The notes beneath the pieces are model-generated. The model saw only the letters and a list, made by a program, of their open reading frames with translations. It ran no database searches and had not been told where the DNA came from. Below are positions 12,028 to 23,399 of a DNA stretch of 64,000 nucleotides, piece after piece. Position numbers and translations under genes: made by a program. The DNA is taken from NCBI GenBank assembly GCA_022497145.1, contig MU385858.1:682001-746000 (forward strand). Reading direction: 5' to 3'. The stretch's first letter is position 1. Each line of letters begins with the position of its first letter. This DNA comes from Rostrohypoxylon terebratum. Lineage: Eukaryota; Ascomycota; Sordariomycetes; Xylariales; Hypoxylaceae.

Positions 12028-13620
12028 TCAGTTCCACCAGAAGCTCACGCTGAAGCTTACACTCAACCCGCGGACGTAATGCCACCATCCGATCGGGATA
12101 TAGAGAACATCCCCAGGTTCCAGTATGCAATCCAAAAACGGAACCTCTCTAAATTCGAAGATATCCTCGCTAGTAGGCGCACCTTCCTCATATTCGGGGG
12201 CCTGATCCCATCCTTCAACAACCCCAACATCCATCAGGCTAGTGTTTCCCATTTCCACCCCGTTTTCTTTTCCCCGTGCTCGCATATTCTTTGTTTCCAA
12301 AGGCGAATACAGACGTACATATTTACGTCCCACGACCTGTGTTAGTATGTTATGATACGGATCAGTGTGTAGTGGCGTGATGGTACCAGGTGGTCCAAAC
12401 CAGGCGTTAAGAAGAGGCTCATCCAGCTCCGGCTGATCAATACTAGGATCCGTTGGATGAAACGGAGGGGCAGTATAGCAGTAATCTGGTACGAGTATAT
12501 CTCCCCGTAGAGTGGAAAGTTGAGTGAAAAGTGGATGTTGAGCAAGATACGCTATTGGCTTATTTTGTGGTGTATTTTGTGGTGAAGCGGGAGCGACGCC
12601 ACCAACCAAGCTACTCTGAACTCCGGCTAGGGACGGATCAATGTACTCACGCAAGAACTCGCCAAAAGTAATGATTTTCTGGCCCCATCCCTCATCCACA
12701 TAACTACGTCCGATCTCGACGGGAACGAGCCTTTGACCGTCAAAAGTCTGAGAGAGAAGATACGACGGCTGATTCCAGGGTTTCGTAGTTAGAGCTGGCC
12801 AATCGCCAATAGCTCCGCGTATGATAATTGGTTTCGGCCCTAGTTTTGAGTCCGCAGGATCATTCATATATTCTTGGAACCTTTCCACAGAGAGATCCAT
12901 AAAGCGCTGGATTGGATATTTTATAGGAGGCGTGAATGGCTCAGCTGTGGAGAATACGTCACCAATTCCGGGCTTATTGCTTGAAGAACCCACATCCGAA
13001 TCCCGATCTGACGTCTTCCTATTCGTGGACCATTTAGAGGCCAAAACGTCAGTGGCGCTGCCGGACTCTCTCCAGACTGCATGGAGTAATTTAAGCGTAT
13101 CGTCAATCCATCTCCTACCCCGTATTTCTCCCGCAGCCCCAGCAAGAATCAGTGCGAGATCGAGAGGTTTCAAGAGCTCGCTCAATCCACAGGTATTAAC
13201 ATCAACGTCTTTATATGGGGAGTAAACGTATGGAAACCGAAGAATATTTAGGCAAAATTTCAAGATGCTTGCGTCGGTATAGAGTTGCCGCCAACAAAAT
13301 GGAAGATCCTTGAAAAGAAAAGCATAAAACTTGGAGTAAGATATTGAAATTATGTCATCCAATCTCTTTAATATCAAGCTTTGCTTTTCTAAGGGGAGTT
13401 TCGTCGGCTTTGGATTTGCGCATCGAAATTCGTGATACCAAGTGCTAATATGGCGAGCTTGTTGCGACAGCAGATCAACTAGAGCGGGACCGCAGCTTGC
13501 TATTGATGCGTTATTTGGCTGGTGTGTCCCAGACAAGATTGCATCACATTCCTTTTGTATTTCGGACGTTGCTCTAACGCAGAGCTCAACGAGTTGAACA
13601 TTAGAATTTGATGAACCCAT
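12028..13620 (-). CDS. KDM8: JmjC-domain 2-oxoglutarate/Fe(II) hydroxylase, JMJD5/KDM8-like
   Basis: A single exon of 530 codons. Residues 1-200 are a helical N-terminal region (LVELCVRATSEIQKECDAIL...). The JmjC/cupin fold occupies about residues 230-530. The Fe(II)-binding triad is visible: His418 and Asp420 in TPLHTDPYHNIL, and His514 in PIGWWHYVRGLS. Lys433 of GRKYVRLY lies where the family binds 2-oxoglutarate. The segments RGAIGDWPAL, WNQPSYLL and NAWFGPPGTITPLHTD match the JMJD5 subfamily rather than histone demethylases with PHD or JmjN domains. JMJD5 acts as an arginyl hydroxylase and has been proposed as a histone demethylase or peptidase. Which activity the fungal protein has is not shown by sequence. 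The gene is divergent from CDC45. Confidence 0.88.
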   Translation of the reverse strand: MGSSNSNVQLVELCVRATSEIQKECDAILSGTHQPNNASIASCGPALVDLLSQQARHISTWYHEFRCANPKPTKLPLEKQSLILKRLDDIISISYSKFYAFLFKDLPFCWRQLYTDASILKFCLNILRFPYVYSPYKDVDVNTCGLSELLKPLDLALILAGAAGEIRGRRWIDDTLKLLHAVWRESGSATDVLASKWSTNRKTSDRDSDVGSSSNKPGIGDVFSTAEPFTPPIKYPIQRFMDLSVERFQEYMNDPADSKLGPKPIIIRGAIGDWPALTTKPWNQPSYLLSQTFDGQRLVPVEIGRSYVDEGWGQKIITFGEFLREYIDPSLAGVQSSLVGGVAPASPQNTPQNKPIAYLAQHPLFTQLSTLRGDILVPDYCYTAPPFHPTDPSIDQPELDEPLLNAWFGPPGTITPLHTDPYHNILTQVVGRKYVRLYSPLETKNMRARGKENGVEMGNTSLMDVGVVEGWDQAPEYEEGAPTSEDIFEFREVPFLDCILEPGDVLYIPIGWWHYVRGLSVSFSVSFWWN

Positions 13621-14699
13621 GTCGGAGGGATGCTGGCATCATTCGTTATCAAGGAAACATATGCACATATTTGGGGCTGATTTTTCATAGAGGTTGATTG
13701 ACGATTTGATAATGAGAGTATGAGATGGTGTAAAGTATTGAGAGAGTAGGTAAGTAGGACCTAGGACCTAGGTATCGGGCATGTATATGGCAGCATGGAT
13801 TTCCTTGGCCAATCATAGCCCACGCATGCCAATACAATTACCTAATCAGGCAACATGTTTGTGCTCTACCCATGGGGTCCTATTTTCCAAGAGTACTTTG
13901 CTAATTATTCATAAGAAGGTGATGAAGGTCAAGGTGGAAAAATCATGGTGACCAGTTCACTGATTTTAGGAGTAGAGATTCAAGACTTTGTCTTCAAGGT
14001 TGGCTCGGCTCGATTGCATCTAGTACTATGTACTGCATAATAAACAAACCGATTATGTAATCGCTACAAGGTTCCTAGGGCTAAGCTGAAAGTGTCAAAA
14101 GTGGATTAGTGAGGATTGTCCCGCACCGTAACGCACAGTGCATCCCTTCCAATCCTTGCTTCCAATCCTTGAAGAGTCAATCAGAGTTCTCAATTAAAAT
14201 GCGAATGGACCCGCACTTCCAGGTGCTTTATTAATAACGCTTTAACGCTTTAACACGCTACACGCTTTGAAGTACCAAGTCGCGTCCGTCCCACTTTAAA
14301 CCGCGTCCGCTTGGGCAAGCCATCAACACTCGAATTTCAATATGTACATCACTCAAACACTCACACTAATCTTGGTCACAATCTTTAACCTTTAGATTGT
14401 TTGCTGTCTTCCGAAAGCCACCCTATGACAGCATTTGTACACTCATATTCACATCGATTAATTTGATACTTGTTCATGGAATATTTCCATTGACATAATT
14501 CGGTCTTCAACATTCCAACATTCGAACCAAGTAGAAATTTGTCGCCAATTTATTATTGACTCTGTTCGCCCTCTTCAATCATTCCCTCTTTACATTCTAC
14601 AGGTTTGGGCTCGCCGTGTTCTTAGTATCCTTATTTCCTCCAACCGAACCTATGAATTCACGATAGAACTGTCAAGACGCGTTTAGATACTTAGACAAT
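13621..14699. promoter_or_regulatory. Divergent promoter region between JMJD5-like gene and CDC45
   Basis: About 1.1 kb between two start codons facing away from each other, so both promoters must lie here. It contains an extended CCTAGG repeat at 13756-13774, a TCCAATCCTTG direct duplication at 14148-14172, and a CGCTTTAACGCTTTAACACGC run near 14238-14260. The 250 bp ahead of CDC45 are pyrimidine-rich, as fungal 5' leaders often are. I cannot assign a specific factor site. Confidence 0.6.
13756..13774. repeat. Extended CCTAGG repeat, copy
   Basis: AGGACCTAGGACCTAGGTA, the same two-core form as at 2671 and 46692, in the divergent promoter of the JMJD5-like gene and CDC45. Confidence 0.7.
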
Positions 14700-17362
14700 A
14701 TGTATCTACCGCGTGACCTGATATCCAAACTCTACCTCAATCTTCAAAATGCCCGACACCAGCAGACCCCCTCTATCCTAATACTTGTCGCTCTAGAACC
14801 TGATGCGCTCTGCGCATGTCGGATTTTGACAAATATTATAAAGAATGACTTGCTACAGCATACTATCCACCCTGTTTCTGGGTATGGGGACCTCGAACGG
14901 GTGGGCCAGAACCTCGTCAGGCCAATGATGCAGTCAAACGGGGGGCCTGGGGGGATTGTGGTATGTCTTGGTGTAGGAGGCATGGTTGACCTAGGTACGA
15001 TATTGGGTCTCGAGGTTGACGGCGAAGAGTCAAGTTTTAGTGGTGTTGAAGTGTGGGTTTTTGACTCCCACCGGCCGTGGAACCTCGGCAACGTATACGG
15101 CGGCTACCCTTTAGAACCCGCTTCCGACATCCACGCCAGTTACCGGACACGTACCCCCGAAGGTGTAAACTTGGGTAAAATCAGCCGTTCATACAAACCT
15201 GGGAAGGGAGGGATTATAGTATTCGATGATGGTGATATTGAAGAGGGACTGAGCGCAGAACGAGATGCGTATTTAGCATTGGTCGACATGCCTGATATTG
15301 AGGATGACGGCGAGCCTTTTGGGGGCAGCGACTCCGAGAGTGAGGGTGGAGCCGACGACGAGTCTCCACGTTCTGGCCAGAAGAGGAAATCCTGGTCAGA
15401 CCAGGATGACGAGAGTAGCGGCGAGGACGATGATCGACCACCACAGAGGAGGAGGAGCAATTCTGTAGGGTGTCCACCTATTACAGCCAATGCCTTTTCT
15501 GCTAACTATCTTCCCAGTCTAACGCAATTCCCTCATCACCACAACGTCCTCCCCAGAGGGGACTGATATCTATACGTGACGCCGATAGCTCTGGACTTCC
15601 CGAGGACCATCCCAGTGGAGCCCAGCCCCCTAAAGAACCATCAGCCCGTAGCTTGCGAAGACGATTGCTGAGGATGCGTAATGAGAATGAAGGGATACTT
15701 CGGAAGTACTATCGAATGGGATCATCGTACTCCGAGCCTATTAGTGCGATGATATATTCTCTGGCATCGGAGCTCGGTAAGGAAGATAACAACCTGCTAT
15801 GGTTATCAATCGTTGGTGTCACATCTACGGAACTGTATGGCCGTTCCTCAGCCGGTCTTGCAGTCACAGTTCGTGGCTCAGATGCCAAGCCAACGAATGG
15901 CTGGATGGGTGTTCGTGGTGCTCGACTACGACAGCTTCTACGAGATGAAGTCAGGCGTCTCAACCCACCAGATCTGAACACGTTCTCGAAAGACAAGTCG
16001 AAGGTCATCAGTACGTCGCCTAAGAATGCCGAGGATAAAGGTATCAGACTATCTCCCGAGCCAAGATTCTTACTACTTCGACATTGGAGTCTCTATGAAA
16101 GTATGTTGCATTCGCCATACTTATTTTCTAGACTACGCATATGGAGTGATAGTGGTGTCAAGCGATTGCACAAATTGCTCGCCAAGATGGGAGTGAGTCT
16201 CGCTGAGAGCAAGCAAGGCTATGCTCATATGGACTCAAAGCTGAAAGAGACTTTGCGGGTGAAACTTTTACAATACGCGTCTCTCTATAATCTTGATGAT
16301 ATGATACCTCCAATTGAGACTGACGGTGGAGATCGAGGCGGCGCGCAAGATGGATGGGGATTTGTCCGGAACTGGGGTTTTCTTGCTACTCTCACCGCGC
16401 ATGATGTGGGAGTGATCCTTGGCGCCATACTGGAGGTGGGAAGACAGAATGCTATAGTTAATGGTAGCCACCTCCAAGCAAGCCAGATACGAGATTTGGA
16501 GGATGATGGCGGTGCGGCCGAAAACGAAGAGTGGGTAACCCAATTCTGGGATGCATACGATGCTGTTGAAAAGTAAGTTATCCCAACTACGCAGGAAAAC
16601 AAAAACACCCGATACTAATATATTAACAGTCCGGTTGCACTCCAGGCTGCTCTGCCTGTAGCAAAACATCTACACCGCGCTATTTTCCGAACAGGAAGTT
16701 CACTCCTTCACAAAAAGCAAATCAAGAACTTGCATGCTTTCCGTCTTTGTGTCATTAAAGATGGACCAGATGTTCCTCTATTCAATCATCCTGCAGCCTT
16801 GACAAAGCTCGCACTCTGGGTTGGCGAGGCTCTCGCCGAGATGGAGAAAGATAGCCACGGCAAACTAGCCCATGGTGGACGAGGTACACCACTCGTTGCG
16901 GCAAGCTTAAACGAGAGAAGAGGTGTTTATGTAGTAGTTGGTACCGGAGGCGGAGGTGGCCCGGACACAACCTTTCTGGATAAGGAAGCCGCAAAGGCGA
17001 AGCGAGCAGCCAAAGAAGCTAAAGCTAAGGAGCGTGAACAAAAGCGAAAAAACAAGGAAAAACTTAGAGAACAGAAGCGTGCTGCTAAGGCTGCAGCAGG
17101 TGACGATGACGATGAAGACGAGGAGACGGAATCTGAAGAAAGCGACGCCTCGGACTCAGATTCGGATAGTGAAGATGAGATAGAGGAACAGAAGAGCCGT
17201 GGATACGGACTGAATAAATTCGGCAACGCTTTCCAGGATGTTGTTAACGAGACAAACGCGCGTGTCCGAATCGACAGTTTCGAACATTGCGTTGTCGAAG
17301 TTCGGAAAGACGATTTGGGCGGATTCCTTGAGAGCCTGAGCCAGAAGACCGTGGTGGGCTAA
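14700..17362 (+). CDS. CDC45: CDC45 DNA replication initiation factor
   Basis: Three exons (14700-15464, 15518-16572, 16630-17362) with introns of 53 and 57 nt (branch TGCTAAC; ATACTAATA ahead of ACAG) give 850 residues, typical for fungal Cdc45. The N-terminus MYLPRDLISKLYLNLQNARH and the motif ALEPDALCACRILTNIIKND are diagnostic. The domain belongs to the DHH/RecJ phosphoesterase superfamily. About residues 200-260 are an acidic, serine-rich linker (DSESEGGADDESPRSG). A second highly charged insert lies in the last exon (Lys/Arg/Glu coiled segment followed by Asp/Glu/Ser runs). Cdc45 joins Mcm2-7 and GINS to form the CMG helicase at replication forks. The ending FLESLSQKTVVG before TAA also fits the family. 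The gene faces away from the JMJD5-like gene. Confidence 0.95.
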
Positions 17363-20332
17363 CGCCATTCCAACCCATCCTTTTGGATATTTTTGCTCTC
17401 TACTTAATTACGAAAATCACCTTTCCGGACGGTTGAGGATACCCCCACGAGAAGTTGTATGGGCATTTGCAACAATTGCTAGAGTTTACACGATGCATGA
17501 ATGGCGATGGGCAGGCAAGGCTTGGTGTTGGGTCTAAACGATGTAGATACAAATGGTTTGCAGAGCCGATGTAATTTTCTGCCGGGAATGAACATAATGG
17601 ATACATGCGCATGCATGCCTAATTTGACCTTGGTGTCTACGTAGTGCGCGACCTATTAGCTAGTAGTCTCTAGATTATGGTGAGCGATATGCATGTAGAC
17701 GTCATTCATAATACCCTTAATTCCAACCTCCGCATATTATCTTACGTTAAAGTTGACAATATGACTTCGCCATCGTGTCTGAATCCATTTCTGAACATCG
17801 TAGAGTGATGGCCCCTATCGCGGACCACACGCGTGAATGATGGGAAAGCTACTTCGTAAAAGCAACGCTATTAGCTGACCCCGGAACGGCATCCGCTCCC
17901 CATTCCGACTTTACATACACTAGTAAACGGCGTGTTCAACTGGCCACCGATGCCCAAGTTGGTGAAAGTCGTTATTCAGACCCATGGATGTGGGTTACGT
18001 CCGATCGAGAAGGTGAAGGTCCAAACCCCGGGTTCCCTCTGTGAACCCTGCTACGAGCTTCACGGATTTAATAGCGGGATAGCCCGTCGCCCGTCACCTT
18101 GCATATCAGGGTTAGCAGCGTTTGAAGATGACACTTGCCAACGTCGACTCTAGTATTTTTCCCAATTTATAATCAGGGATCGGTACTTCAAGCCGATTCT
18201 CCTATCCTAGCGAATAGCACATTGGGTAGTCTATTTCTTGTGAAACGTTAGCTTTTCTTTTTTTTTTCTCTTTTTTTTTGTTGCTCCACGATGAATTCGT
18301 AATAGAAGCTTCCCGCATAAAACATGAAATGGAACTAGAACAGACTAATTTAGACGCGCTATGAGTGAGTGAAGTGTATGGTTATGTATTACGTAGTTGA
18401 AGGCGAAAATGAGCTCGAAATGACATAGGTAAGTAATCGGTCCAATTGGAGAGATGAGATGAGAAGAGAAACAGAGCTTGAGCAAGGTCGGGATTAATTT
18501 CAGGTATGGATATGGATAGGTATGTACGAAGTATGTATAGGTGTAGGACCTAGGTATTACTATATAATAGAGAGAAGAACCTTGAACGATTCGGTGTAAA
18601 GCGAGTGCGCAAGTTATGTATTATGTATTATGTAATTCGTATACGAGCCCAATTACGTCAATCACATTACGCGTTGGAAGGAGGCATGCATCTAGACGGG
18701 TGTAATTGGCGGCTAGCAAAAGGAGTAGGCGCTATTGCGAGTGACCCGTGGATTCTGGCAGCTTCCCCATTGATAGGTAATAGGTATGGATGGAGGTAAA
18801 TGATCTATTAAGCTACTAGGTACCTCCTAATATGGATGTATATTCACAAGTTGCATACCCCGCCAGGGGACCAACCACATGCAGTTGCCAGTGACTGTGC
18901 TGCTGTGTTACCTGTACGAAGGTACCGACTCGTTCGCCATTATTCGAAATTTTGCTAAACCCCGAACTCAAATGATTTTCTTGATTCTTCAACATTGAAG
19001 TTGAAGTCCTAACCCCCCCCAAATCTCAAGATCATCTCCCGCCTCAAGGTCTTCCAAGTTCAAAGTTCTCAACAAGGAAATAGGAACGACGCTTGCGCTC
19101 ACTTAAACCTCTATTCGTCTTCGTTCAATTAGCCTAGCTAGCCTATAATACTGTCTGTCTTTCAAAAAGCATCGAATTATACTATCATTTGTTGCATCGC
19201 ACTGGGGATACATATACACATAACATACAATACGTATCATTTTCAACTGAGTCCTGACAAGATTGAATCTCGGGTTCGAAAACCTGGAACAAGGGTAGGA
19301 GGGTAGATAACCTCGACCTGCATTAAATCGTCGCAATTGTTCCTAGGTGATCAGCGCAATCTCTCCCTTGGACCCTAGAGATTCATGTAAGTGATCAGAA
19401 AGAGGCCCACCCCTTTCCCTAACATTGAACATCCACAGATACAGCATACATACATACTACTACATACACATGGACATAGTATAACCATCTCCACCACCTA
19501 ACGGGCAGTCCCTCCTTACACCCATGGATGTGTAGAATGCATAGACTGTACAAGACTTGCACTGATTAAATTTTCTAATTTATCAACTTTATCAACTTTG
19601 CGACCCGTCATTGCCCGTCTCGGACTACCAGCTAATGAACGCAACTCTGCAGTCTAATCCTATTCCGAGGTCGCCTTATTATTGTGTGACCTAGTAACTA
19701 GTTTACCTAGCCAGTCCAAGTCCAGCCCAGCCAGCCAGCCCAAACCCAGCCTCGATCCACGGTCGAATCAGCCAAGTCGGGTACTGCATAGTACTAGAGG
19801 TAGTTAACCTACCACGCTGCTTCTAGAGTTCTTACGAAGCATCATTGAGGCTTGTCCCGGTCTTCTGCCTATCCAGCCTATCCATCCTACCCAGCCTACC
19901 TAGTAGGTATCCAGTATCCAGCCCGCCGCATCCATTACAGGAAAATAAAACAGCACAAACTTCTTGTTCCCGTATATCTTTTTTTTTAATTGATTCCATC
20001 TTTTGTTTATTGAAAGGCAAACATTGCCTTTAACTCTGAAGCCCTAAACCTTTCACCTTTTCCCCCCATCGACGTGTATATTTCGGCCTGTTCGGTCTTT
20101 CTCTATATTCCTGCGACACTTAAGACCTCCCTAGTCGGAATTTTATTGTTATCTTCCCCGTTGCGACAACCCCACATTGTCACCATCGCTCGGCTTGCAA
20201 CTTGTCGCATAATCGACAAACCCCCCCTTCATCCGCCCTCGCGAGTCCCGACACGACACGAACGCCACACCTTCCCAAGACCAAGTGATTGCTTATTGAT
20301 CCTATTACTGCCATAAGACCAGAGAATCAAAT
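17363..20332. other. Spacer between CDC45 and NCS-1 genes (3 kb)
   Basis: No supportable gene. Frames are short, Ser/Pro/Cys-rich or begin without ATG. The stretch has pyrimidine tracts near 18256-18282 and 19979-19988, a CCTAGG repeat at 18545-18556, CAGCC-type short repeats near 19720-19750, and overlapping CCATC/CAGCCTA repeats near 19868-19900. The last few hundred bases before 20333 are C/T-rich and are probably the promoter and 5' leader of the calcium sensor gene. Confidence 0.55.
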
Positions 20333-21230
20333 ATGGGAAAATCGTAAGTCGGCCTCGAATTACCTTGCATCATATCCTTTGTCGCGCCAGGAACTCGAGA
20401 ATCCCCTCCGTTCCATGCCAGAGATGCCAAGGATACTTCTTATTACCACCTTTCTTCTAGTCAAGAATAGATAGTTCTAATCGATGCGGATTGTTATAGT
20501 CAATCGAAGCTTTCACAGGAGCAGCTAGCCGAACTCCAGAAATCCACGCACTTTGACAAGAAGGAATTGCAGCAATGGTACAAGGGTTGGTTGCCTCCAA
20601 GCTCTCCCTCTCCCTCTCCCTCTCCCTGCCGTCTCCTAGCTGCGCTCTGCCAGGTCAATAGTATGTACTCATCGTGTGTTAGGTTTCCTCAAGGATTGCC
20701 CCTCCGGCATGCTCACGAAGGAGGAATTCCAAAAGATTTATCGGCAATTCTTCCCATTCGGTGATCCATCCTCGTTTGCAGATTATGTCTTCAACGTCTT
20801 CGATTCCGACAAATCCGGCTCCATCGATTTCAAAGAATTCATCTGTGCCCTAAGTGTCACGAGCCGGGGTAAAATGGAGGATAAACTTGACTGGGCTTTC
20901 CAACTATATGACATCGACGGTGATGGCAAGATAAGCTATGACGAGATGTTGAAAATCGTAGAAGCGATCTACAAGATGGTGTGAACATACCATTTCTAGA
21001 TTTCCCGAGGGCTAATGGCTAACCATTTGCTAACGTTATGAATCGGTTAGGTCGGTTCCATGGTGAAATTACCCGAAGACGAAGATACCCCGGAGAAGCG
21101 CGTCAGAAAGATCTTCCGCATGATGGACAAAGATGAAAACGGTAGTCTAGACATGGAAGAATTCAAGGAAGGTAGCAAACGTGACGAGACCATCGTCTCC
21201 GCCTTGTCCCTATACGACGGGCTGGTGTAA
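20333..21230 (+). CDS. NCS1: Neuronal calcium sensor 1 homologue (Frq1/NCS-1)
   Basis: Four exons (20333-20343, 20500-20585, 20683-20978, 21051-21230) encode exactly 190 residues, the canonical NCS-1 length. The first exon is only 11 nt. The protein starts MGKSQSKLSQ, a good N-myristoylation signal (Gly2, Ser6 context). EF-hand 1 is degenerate (DCPSGMLTKEEF). EF-hands 2-4 are intact: DSDKSGSIDFKE, DIDGDGKISYDE and DKDENGSLDMEE. In fungi this protein regulates the phosphatidylinositol 4-kinase Pik1 and calcium tolerance, acting at membranes through its myristoyl group. Introns are 156, 97 and 72 nt; the second contains a CCCTCT microsatellite and the third uses GTGTGA as donor. The ending SALSLYDGLV is typical of the family. 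Confidence 0.96.
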
Positions 21231-23399
21231 CCCTTATTGTCTAATCGGGAGAGTGTTGACAGAGACGAATTGCTCCAGAGCGAGGAACTTCAAGGAACAA
21301 GGCCGGGCAAGGAGTATGGGCCGAAAACAGAAAGAAAAAGTTGGCGACGGCGCCGTATTGAGCATTCCGGGTTTGGAACATTATTGCCAATGTGTTATTT
21401 TTCTCCTTTCCTCTATCTCCTACAACGCGCTCCCATTCACCAAAAGAGAGGGTGGACGCGGTTCACACCGACCTAGGTCCCGGTATAGGCATTCTGGATA
21501 AGAATAGTCTAATGTGACGGTCAAATATCAACTACAGTGCCGCATCTTTCGCAACCGGGACCTAGGCTTAGCTACTTATATTCGCTCTCCCGGTCACTTC
21601 GGGATGTTCCAGGTGGCCATGATTGAGGCGCAGCAGGTAGCGTCTAGATAGACGATCTCTATATAAGATTAGACGTCAGTGCCACATACCATATTAGACA
21701 GTGATCTTGATGATACCTCGTATAAACCCTTGTGTCTGCTTCGATCTAGCCTATTTCAATGGCGGCTGTGTTTCAACGGTTGAGTCGGCTTCACTTGTGT
21801 ATGTATGTCGTCAACTAGTACATAGTAGAAACCCCTGGGCTCTACGAAGGCTTAGACCACCTGGCTACTTGGTGAGACGATACTACAGTTGCAATGTACA
21901 AGGATATACAATATCTAGGCCGTTGAAACGGCCCAGTAGTCTGGTTCACGCACGAGTACTGCATGCATGGTAAAGGAGTTTGATATAAATAGGATTCGAG
22001 TGCACTGGAGTCTCCGGTATTGGTCACAGGATCCAGGGGACAACCTGGACATGCGTCTTCTCGAGTCATGCCGATATACGGCCTGTCAAATAGGCTGTGT
22101 ATCACCAATAGAGGAGTCAATTCATACTGCCGATATTGTCTTGTCAAAGGTAACCGTTCACTAATGGTCTAAGAAGAATTTCTGCCCCCAAGCTGTATGT
22201 GATGGTACCCATACATCTGAGCAGTTGACTAAACTAATTAGTTAGGAACTGATTCCAGTACAGCATGTACATATCTAGACTCTTATAGACACAACAGTAT
22301 AGATCTATTATTGGAAAGCTACTAGGTCACTACCGATGAGCAAAGCTATGAGGATATCATGTGATTTTCACATGCAAATACTAGACAGAGGGACAAGAAA
22401 GACTAACAATTCAGACGTATAAAGCTCAACTCTGACAGGCATCCGAGACTTCCCGGGTAGGTAACAAAATGGGCGGAAAGGTACCTAGGTAGGTAGTCTA
22501 TTGCTCGAGTAGACAATGTAATTACGTAAAGTCTATCATATATAGGTAGATAGGCATATATAGTTTGCTTTTTACAACAGACTGTAATTCTCTATATTGA
22601 TTCTCGGATACTTATTCACCTGCATAGTATGTATATGTAGGTTGAATATCTTCGCACTAAAGTTGCAATTATAATGATACCGAACAGCAACCCAAACGTC
22701 CTATACTATCTATAACCGATACCTGATTAACTGGGTAGTTACCCGCCACTTCACAACCGCTATCCTGTGTATAGTCTAGGCGGCTAGAAACACATGGAAA
22801 ACACGGAAACTAGCCGCCCACTATCCTCATTCCAATGGGCTTGTTACCAAGTGACGACGAGTTATCCCTTACCTCTATCGTCCTCCTAGCCTCGGTGGGA
22901 ACCCGACCACGATCACAAGCCTCGGTTGCCGTATATAAAGGCGGCGAAAGGCATATATTAGAACATGCCACATGGTAGTATGCACACATATATGTACGAT
23001 GTCACAATTTGATTCGATTCTCTTCTAATTTAATCCCCTCCCAACCCAGCCCCCACGCCTCGGCTAGCTAGCTGATTTGATTCAAAAAGAAGAAGAAGCG
23101 GCGAGCCCTTACAATCTTAACCTCTCTAGAGATGATGTGTATAAACGTACATACATGCATAAAAAAGACGCGCTTAGGCATTAAACTTCGTCGCATTAAA
23201 ATCGATCCCGACCCATGGAAAGGAATAGGAGAAGAATAAAGAACACAGAGCCGCAAACGTGCAAACGTCGTTTCGTCTCGTGGAGCTTTGAGTTTCGCAG
23301 TCCTTTGCCCTGCGCCGCGCCGCGCACGTCGGTCTACCTTAATATCTGGAAAAATCCACAAGACATACCTCTACAAGATCAATTCAGATATGATGGCGT
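21231..23399. other. Convergent 3' spacer (NCS-1 / acyl-CoA synthetase)
   Basis: 2.2 kb between two gene ends that point toward each other. I see no gene. There are CCTAGG-centred copies at 21470-21480 (inside a perfect GGACCTAGGTCC-like context), about 21559 and 22481, and many TAGGTA/ATATAT stretches between 22480 and 22680. A TATATAAA at about 22933-22939 has no open frame downstream that I would call. Confidence 0.5.

Noticed and set aside
18605..22164. Various 60-100 codon frames in the CDC45-NCS1 and NCS1-FAA spacers
   Set aside because: They have short length, Ser/Cys/Tyr-rich composition, non-ATG starts in several cases, and no splice partners.
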